Notes under the pieces: model-generated
The model's input: only the letters and a program-made list of their open reading frames with translations
Told to the model about the DNA's origin: nothing
The model's database searches: none
Program-made: the position numbers and the translations under genes
DNA from: Candidatus Omnitrophota bacterium
GTDB lineage: Bacteria > Omnitrophota > Gorgyraeia > 2-02-FULL-51-18 > JAGOUK01
Direction of reading: 5' to 3'
DNA: 12,029 nucleotides
Assembly: GCA_015231685.1 (NCBI GenBank)
Contig: JADGBA010000027.1
Coordinates: 1 to 12,029 of the forward strand
Part shown: positions 8,537-12,029 of the stretch, in pieces
Position numbering within the stretch: position 1 is the first letter of the stretch
Layout of the letters: each line of letters opens with the position of its first letter

Positions 8537-9109
8537 CTAGTTCCGCGTCAGAGGGTCGTCGCCGCGGACTTCATAAAGCCGCCACACGTCCCCCCGGTTC
8601 CGAAAAACATATTCCGCGCTTCCCCGGGAAAGCACCGGCCCGCCCGAACTCCGCGGAGCAGTTCTTTTCTCCCAGTCGAATCTCACCGCCATCTTGTCCC
8701 CGCCCGACGTCACCGTGTCGACAAAAAACTGAAGGTCCAGAAGATTCCCGGCATAAAAACGGTTCTCAACCGCATTCATGAATTCCGAACGCATCGGCAC
8801 AAAGGCCGGAGAAACCACCCCGTCAAAGCTCTCCCGCGTGTATCCCTGATAGGCGTCAAACACATGAGCCACAAGCTCCCGAGCCAAGCCGCGGTCTCCC
8901 GCGACTTCCGGTGCGTCGCCGATGTCAACATGCGTATCTGCCTTCGCTTGACGGCTTTTCTCCGGCGCGGTTCCCATCGCAAAACCCGGCGCGCTCCACG
9001 CCCCCATAGCCGTCACAAGAACGAGCGCCAGAAGCGCGCGCGCCCTAAAACTGGCTGACAAGTTTGGAGATGACACGTGTTTCGTTGTAGTCCTGCTCGC
9101 CGTTCTCAT
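8537..9109 (-). CDS. Small exported protein with NTF2-like C-terminal domain
   Basis: As drawn this is 190 residues. A hydrophobic stretch (about 26-40) followed by PGFA before MG gives a signal-peptide cleavage near residue 44, so the mature protein is about 146 residues and periplasmic or secreted. Residues about 75-185 have the helix-helix-then-strands pattern of NTF2/SnoaL-like folds: AYQGYTRESFDGVV (86-99), LLDLQFFVDTV (123-133), FDWEKRT (144-150) and a terminal VWRLYEVRG (175-183). The same landmarks recur in the same order in the large protein encoded downstream. The start is uncertain: ATG 9109 overlaps the upstream gene by 65 bp and gives an unusually long n-region, whereas an in-frame TTG at 9061 would give a standard signal peptide of 28 residues and a 17-bp overlap. 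None has a clear ribosome site, so coupling to upstream translation is likely. No catalytic residues are evident; a binding or assembly role is inferred. Confidence 0.82.
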   Translation of the reverse strand: MRTASRTTTKHVSSPNLSASFRARALLALVLVTAMGAWSAPGFAMGTAPEKSRQAKADTHVDIGDAPEVAGDRGLARELVAHVFDAYQGYTRESFDGVVSPAFVPMRSEFMNAVENRFYAGNLLDLQFFVDTVTSGGDKMAVRFDWEKRTAPRSSGGPVLSRGSAEYVFRNRGDVWRLYEVRGDDPLTRN

Positions 9110-10796
9110 GGTTATAAACGTTCCGTTCGATTTTGGAGATCCAGTGGGTGTTCCGCTTTTTGGCTATGAGCACATCGGCCTCAACGTAAGAACGGGTGTT
9201 CATGTATCCCGCATCGGGCGCGGCGGCAGCGGATTCCTGAAGGTTGTATCCGTAACGGATGTCCAAATTCTCCATAAGATCGTACTGCCCCGACAGGGAC
9301 ACCCCGGCGTTGATATCATTGTCGTCCTCGTTCTTGGGGTTCCTGAAATCCAGAGAAGCGTCCGCGGAGTTGTACCACCTCCGTCCGAAAAGCTCAAAAT
9401 CCCTGCTGATATTGGCGCCCATCCGGTTGAAGGTATCGATGCGGCTCCGGTCGGCCCTGTCGCGATACGCGCGATACTCATACCGGGCACCGACATTGGC
9501 GTCCCACACACGGTCATTCACCGAAAGACCGGCGGTGGCCGTGGTGTTGTCCACGGATTCCGCGTCGTCGTCTGAATTTTCGTCAAAAAAATTGTAATAC
9601 GTCCTCACGTCAAGGCTGCGGCGCTCTTCGAGCGGCTTCATGTAGACCGTCAGATACTTTTCGTCGTGAATGGTGCGGTATGTGCGCGTGCTGTGGTCGA
9701 GATGATCCCAGTACCAGTTTTCGACGAGCGTCGCCCGCAGGCGCGGGCTGACGATCAGATCCGTCGTGAACTGATGCTGGCTCTTGTCCGAGGAGGCTGA
9801 GCCGGTTTCGGACCTGAAATCCGGCTGAACGTGATAATAAAGGTAGCGGAAGTTCATGTACTTGGACCGGAAGGAGGGCTCGAGTCTCAGCGCGCTGCCC
9901 CACAAGTTGTCATGCCCGACAGTGTCCTCATCGGAGGTGAAGGCGCTGCGCGCCCACTCCCACCGAAAATTGTAATGCTCCTTGAAGCTCACCTCGCCGT
10001 CAAAACCCCCGACCGCATTGTTCAAGTCGGCCGCAGCGGTACCGGAAGCACTTTGCCGGGCGCCGGTGGAACTGTCGTCCTGGCTTGTCGCCATCTGGGC
10101 GCCGATACGCACCACCGAAAACGGCCCCTGATCCTTCCAAAAGCGCACGTCGTACTTTCCGCCAAAGACGTGCCGCTCATACAACGCTCCGGCCACATCC
10201 TCCTTCTGGCTGCGCGCGGCCACGAATTGAATCCTCGGATCCAGCGCTGAATCACGATGGGGATTGAAATCCCCCCGCAAACCTTCGAGTGAGGAGCCCA
10301 TTGTGAACGAACTGAAATCCGCGTAAACGTCCCCGAACTCCACCAGATGATCCGGATTATAGATGCGGGCATTGACGTCCTTCATGCGCACGTCCCTCAT
10401 CCGCTCAATGCGCCGGTCGTCGGTCTTCCTGAAAAAAAACCTGTAATCGTCCCATAGCTTCTGCCAGATGTTGACGTTGGTCTCAAGCAGATAATCGGTC
10501 CCGCGCTCGAGGAAGGATTTGGAGATATTTCCCGAGGTGTGATTCCAGTCCATTTCAGCAAGAAAAGAACCCGTGATCTGGCCTGAACGCTCTTTGGCGT
10601 AGTCTCCGTAGGAGGCGAAATCAAAAAGATCATTCACCCGCTCAGCGGTCGTGTATTCCCGGGAGACTTCCCGGGTGGAGCCGTCAGCGGCCGGCTGGCC
10701 GCCGAGATAATACACTTCCGCAGCATGCGCACTCGCCGCAGACAACAATACCAATAATGTCAGAATGGCGCCGGACAACCAGTTTCGATCATTCAT
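9045..10796 (-). CDS. Predicted outer-membrane beta-barrel protein, family not identified
   Basis: The 583-residue protein has a signal peptide (ASAHA before AEV, cleavage near residue 25), no cysteine that I can find, and from about residue 150 onward many short amphipathic stretches alternating hydrophobic and polar residues, rich in Tyr, Trp, Phe, Asp and Arg, with Asp/Asn/Ser-rich turns. It ends in Phe after VISKLVSQ, as beta-barrels inserted by the BAM machinery usually do. These traits point to an outer-membrane channel or receptor. A GDVYADFSSFTMGSSLEG segment around residues 155-172 recalls a G-D-x-x-x-x-F-S motif I associate with several large bacterial barrels, but that is memory, not a search. 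I see no haem-binding motif and no evident TonB box. It is first in the three-gene operon and has a promoter about 45 bases upstream. A porin, an exporter for the downstream proteins, or their anchor are all possible. Confidence 0.87.
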   Translation of the reverse strand: MNDRNWLSGAILTLLVLLSAASAHAAEVYYLGGQPAADGSTREVSREYTTAERVNDLFDFASYGDYAKERSGQITGSFLAEMDWNHTSGNISKSFLERGTDYLLETNVNIWQKLWDDYRFFFRKTDDRRIERMRDVRMKDVNARIYNPDHLVEFGDVYADFSSFTMGSSLEGLRGDFNPHRDSALDPRIQFVAARSQKEDVAGALYERHVFGGKYDVRFWKDQGPFSVVRIGAQMATSQDDSSTGARQSASGTAAADLNNAVGGFDGEVSFKEHYNFRWEWARSAFTSDEDTVGHDNLWGSALRLEPSFRSKYMNFRYLYYHVQPDFRSETGSASSDKSQHQFTTDLIVSPRLRATLVENWYWDHLDHSTRTYRTIHDEKYLTVYMKPLEERRSLDVRTYYNFFDENSDDDAESVDNTTATAGLSVNDRVWDANVGARYEYRAYRDRADRSRIDTFNRMGANISRDFELFGRRWYNSADASLDFRNPKNEDDNDINAGVSLSGQYDLMENLDIRYGYNLQESAAAAPDAGYMNTRSYVEADVLIAKKRNTHWISKIERNVYNHENGEQDYNETRVISKLVSQF

Positions 10797-10811
10797 CGTT
10801 TTGCGAAACCG

Positions 10812-10818
10812 CTCCTTT
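10812..10818 (-). promoter_or_regulatory. Shine-Dalgarno of the beta-barrel gene, unusually distant
   Basis: AAAGGAG (minus strand, 10818-10812) is a strong ribosome-binding sequence, but 15 bases separate it from the ATG at 10796, more than the usual 5-9. No in-frame start lies nearer. GCG and CGC (10812-10810 with 10805-10803) could fold into a tiny hairpin that would shorten the effective distance, although it would use one base of the site. Confidence 0.5.
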
Positions 10819-10839
10819 AAATGTGTGATGGATCGCCGA

Positions 10840-10870
10840 ATTATAGCAGAAGGTCTAAAAAGTGGGACAA
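10840..10870 (-). promoter_or_regulatory. Predicted promoter of the three-gene exported operon
   Basis: On the minus strand a perfect TATAAT lies at 10845-10840, preceded by TGC (10848-10846), giving an extended -10. The best -35 is TTGTCC (10870-10865) with a 19-bp spacer, longer than ideal; extended -10 promoters tolerate a weak -35. Transcription would start near 10833, leaving a leader of about 37 bases that includes the AAAGGAG site. It would drive the barrel, the NTF2-like protein and the 1546-residue protein. No operator-like palindrome overlaps it. Confidence 0.62.
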
Positions 10871-10901
10871 CAATTATTTCAAGCCCAAACCGGCCACACC
10901 C

Positions 10902-11237
10902 TTAATTCCGACCGAGGGATCGCGCCACCGCAAATGCATCAAAATACCTCCGCCACGATCTCTCTGAAGACGCGTACGTGTTGGAACCGAAGAAATCATC
11001 CACAAAAACCTCCCGCACGCGGGCTATTTCCCTGAGACGCGGATAAGTTGCAGTACTTTCCAAACTTAAATCGATGAGCTCGAGAGTGCGGAGAGAGGCC
11101 TTTTCGCAAAGAGCACGGTTACCCTTATTGCGCCAGTTTAAAGCCCGGCTTACTTCGCTTCCGATGTTGGCCATCTGCTCACAGAGGCCCATGCGGCTCC
11201 ACCTTCCGGCAGCGAGTTCCCGATGCTGCGGAATCAT
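10902..11237 (-). CDS. Small conserved helical protein coupled to the DUF5674-like gene
   Basis: This 111-residue cytoplasmic protein has no signal peptide, membrane segment or cysteine cluster. Its sequence is almost entirely alpha-helical. I recall small bacterial hypothetical proteins with the same landmarks, MANIGSEVSRALNWRNKGN (from residue 22) and a C-terminal WRRYFDAFAVA stretch, but no function or accession for them. The length and four-helix look would suit a HEPN-like or antitoxin-like bundle; no R-x4-6-H RNase motif of active HEPN toxins is visible. Its ATG overlaps the stop of the upstream gene in ATGA, implying translational coupling, with TTAGGGG directly before it as a weak ribosome site. 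ATG codons at residues 16 and 22 are alternative starts that would match the conserved region more closely. The next operon promoter starts about 30 bases after its stop. Confidence 0.78.
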   Translation of the reverse strand: MIPQHRELAAGRWSRMGLCEQMANIGSEVSRALNWRNKGNRALCEKASLRTLELIDLSLESTATYPRLREIARVREVFVDDFFGSNTYASSERSWRRYFDAFAVARSLGRN

Positions 11238-11554
11238 CCCCTAATCCACCGCGTAACGCAATCGACAATACGCCTGCGCAGCCCCTCATCTTCGACGCCC
11301 CGGCTGCGGTTCTTTTGGGAAGGCCGGACATTGATCATTGAATCGAATTCAATCCGGTCCTCCCCGTCAATATCCGGATACAGATTGATCCCCCAGAGGG
11401 TCTTTTGAGCGGAGCCGCTCTCCAGAAGAAGGGCCTCCAAATCCGAATGAAGCTCAGCATCCAAAGCGACCAGCCCCCGCTCCACATCCACAACCGCCTT
11501 GACCATATCCCCAAAGCCCTGCTCCGCGAGGATCTTAAGCTCTCCAAGCCTCAT
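11234..11554 (-). CDS. DUF5674-like protein
   Basis: The 106-residue protein shows the pattern I associate with DUF5674, a bacterial family of unknown function: MVKAVVDVERGLVALDAELHSDLEALLLESGS (17-48, of which the VKAVVD, LH.D.E..LL and GS elements are characteristic), LWGINLYP (53-60), IEFDSMINVRP (68-78) and a basic C-terminal helix. The family call is from memory, not a search. It has no signal peptide or membrane segment and is presumably cytoplasmic. Conserved His, Asp and Glu residues (for example in AELHSDLEALLLE) could bind metal or be catalytic, but nothing is established. Its ATG begins on the base after the stop codon of the ZIP gene, and its own stop overlaps the start of the next gene, so it sits in the middle of a coupled three-gene string. 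No strong ribosome site is seen (only GGG within GCTGGGTTAG). Confidence 0.85.
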   Translation of the reverse strand: MRLGELKILAEQGFGDMVKAVVDVERGLVALDAELHSDLEALLLESGSAQKTLWGINLYPDIDGEDRIEFDSMINVRPSQKNRSRGVEDEGLRRRIVDCVTRWIRG

Positions 11555-12029
11555 CTAACCCAGCGCCACATCCAGAAGCATCATGATGGTGAAGCCGACC
11601 ACAAAACCGATCGTAGCGATATCGCCATGATCGCCGTTTTGGGACTCCGGAATCAATTCCTCAATCACCACAAAAATCATTGCCCCCGCGGAAAAGGAAA
11701 GCGCATACGGCAGCATCGGACGCACGAGGTAGACCGCCGCCGCTCCGACAACGGCTGCCACAGGCTCGACGATTCCGGAGAGTTGCCCGACCATAAAGCT
11801 CTTCAGGCGGCTAAAACCGCTGGCCCGAAGCGGCATCGAAATCGCGAGGCCCTCCGGAAAGTTCTGAATCCCGATACCGGCCGCCAGCGCAATGGCCGCA
11901 GCCATGCTGGTCCCCTCAATATGGGAGGAGGCCGCGCCGATCGCCACTCCGACCGCCAGTCCTTCGGGAATGTTGTGCAGCGTAATCGCAAGCACAAGAA
12001 GTGTCGTCCGCTTCCACTTGGTTCGACTA
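11555..12029 (-). CDS. ZIP-family divalent metal transporter, C-terminal part (cut by window edge)
   Basis: The reading frame stays open to the window end, so the N-terminus lies outside; 157 residues are visible. ZIP proteins bring Zn(II) and other divalent metals into the cytoplasm through the inner membrane. The two metal-site helices are clear: HNIPEGLAVGVA (TM4 signature, about 20 residues into the visible part) and QNFPEGLAIS (TM5 signature, with Gln in place of the first His as in many bacterial ZIPs). Three further hydrophobic segments follow, the last ending in DVALG at the C-terminus, which matches the family layout. The GTG at 11995 falls inside TM4 and is not the start; upstream codons (KWKRTTLLVLAITLHN) read as normal ZIP sequence. 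The GufA/ZupT type is likely but the specific metal cannot be told. Downstream genes are packed against it, so co-transcription is probable although no metal role for them is evident. Confidence 0.95.
   Translation of the reverse strand, partial: SRTKWKRTTLLVLAITLHNIPEGLAVGVAIGAASSHIEGTSMAAAIALAAGIGIQNFPEGLAISMPLRASGFSRLKSFMVGQLSGIVEPVAAVVGAAAVYLVRPMLPYALSFSAGAMIFVVIEELIPESQNGDHGDIATIGFVVGFTIMMLLDVALG

Noticed and set aside
9045..10796. MtrB/PioB-type electron-conduit barrel
   Set aside because: No CxxC near the N-terminus and no multihaem cytochrome gene next to it; the only similarity is being a large barrel.
10841..10901. Possible terminator of the ZIP/DUF5674 string formed by TGGG and CCCA followed by TTTTT on the minus strand
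   Set aside because: The stem is only four base pairs with a 17-base loop and overlaps the -35 region of the next operon; too weak to list.
10902..11237. HEPN ribonuclease toxin
   Set aside because: The helical bundle look fits, but the R-x(4-6)-H catalytic motif is not present, so a toxin label would be unsupported.

Overview
The window looks like chromosomal DNA from a diderm (Gram-negative-type) bacterium of moderately high GC. An outer-membrane beta-barrel protein and two further exported proteins are encoded. The gene set (SulP carrier, TypA, a very large exported orphan protein, a DUF5674-type protein, ZIP carrier) would fit an under-studied lineage such as Omnitrophota or another PVC/Elusimicrobia-like group, but no marker here fixes the taxonomy and this placement is a guess. 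I see no tRNA, rRNA, transposase, integrase or CRISPR array.

Layout. On the + strand, 1-247 is a leader with a possible terminator, followed by a SulP-family anion transporter with a C-terminal STAS domain (248-1936). A short gap then carries a tandem 14-bp repeat and a good promoter placed so close to the next start codon that the typA/bipA message (2004-3842) would be leaderless or nearly so. typA converges on a long minus-strand unit, with a small inverted repeat between them.

The minus-strand unit (10796 down to 3883) has three genes, all beginning with signal peptides: a 583-residue predicted beta-barrel, a 190-residue exported protein with an NTF2-like C-terminal half, and a 1546-residue exported protein. 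A TATAAT box with TGn extension lies upstream of the first gene. The genes overlap or are 13 bp apart, so they probably form one operon making an envelope-associated assembly. The small protein and the giant one carry what look like copies of the same domain, which links them beyond simple adjacency. I recognise no named system here; it is the best candidate for something undescribed.

Further upstream on the minus strand is a tightly packed trio: a ZIP-type metal transporter cut by the window edge (11555-12029), a DUF5674-like protein (11234-11554) starting on the base after the ZIP stop, and a small helical protein (10902-11237) joined to it by an ATGA overlap. The last two form a translationally coupled pair of unknown function.
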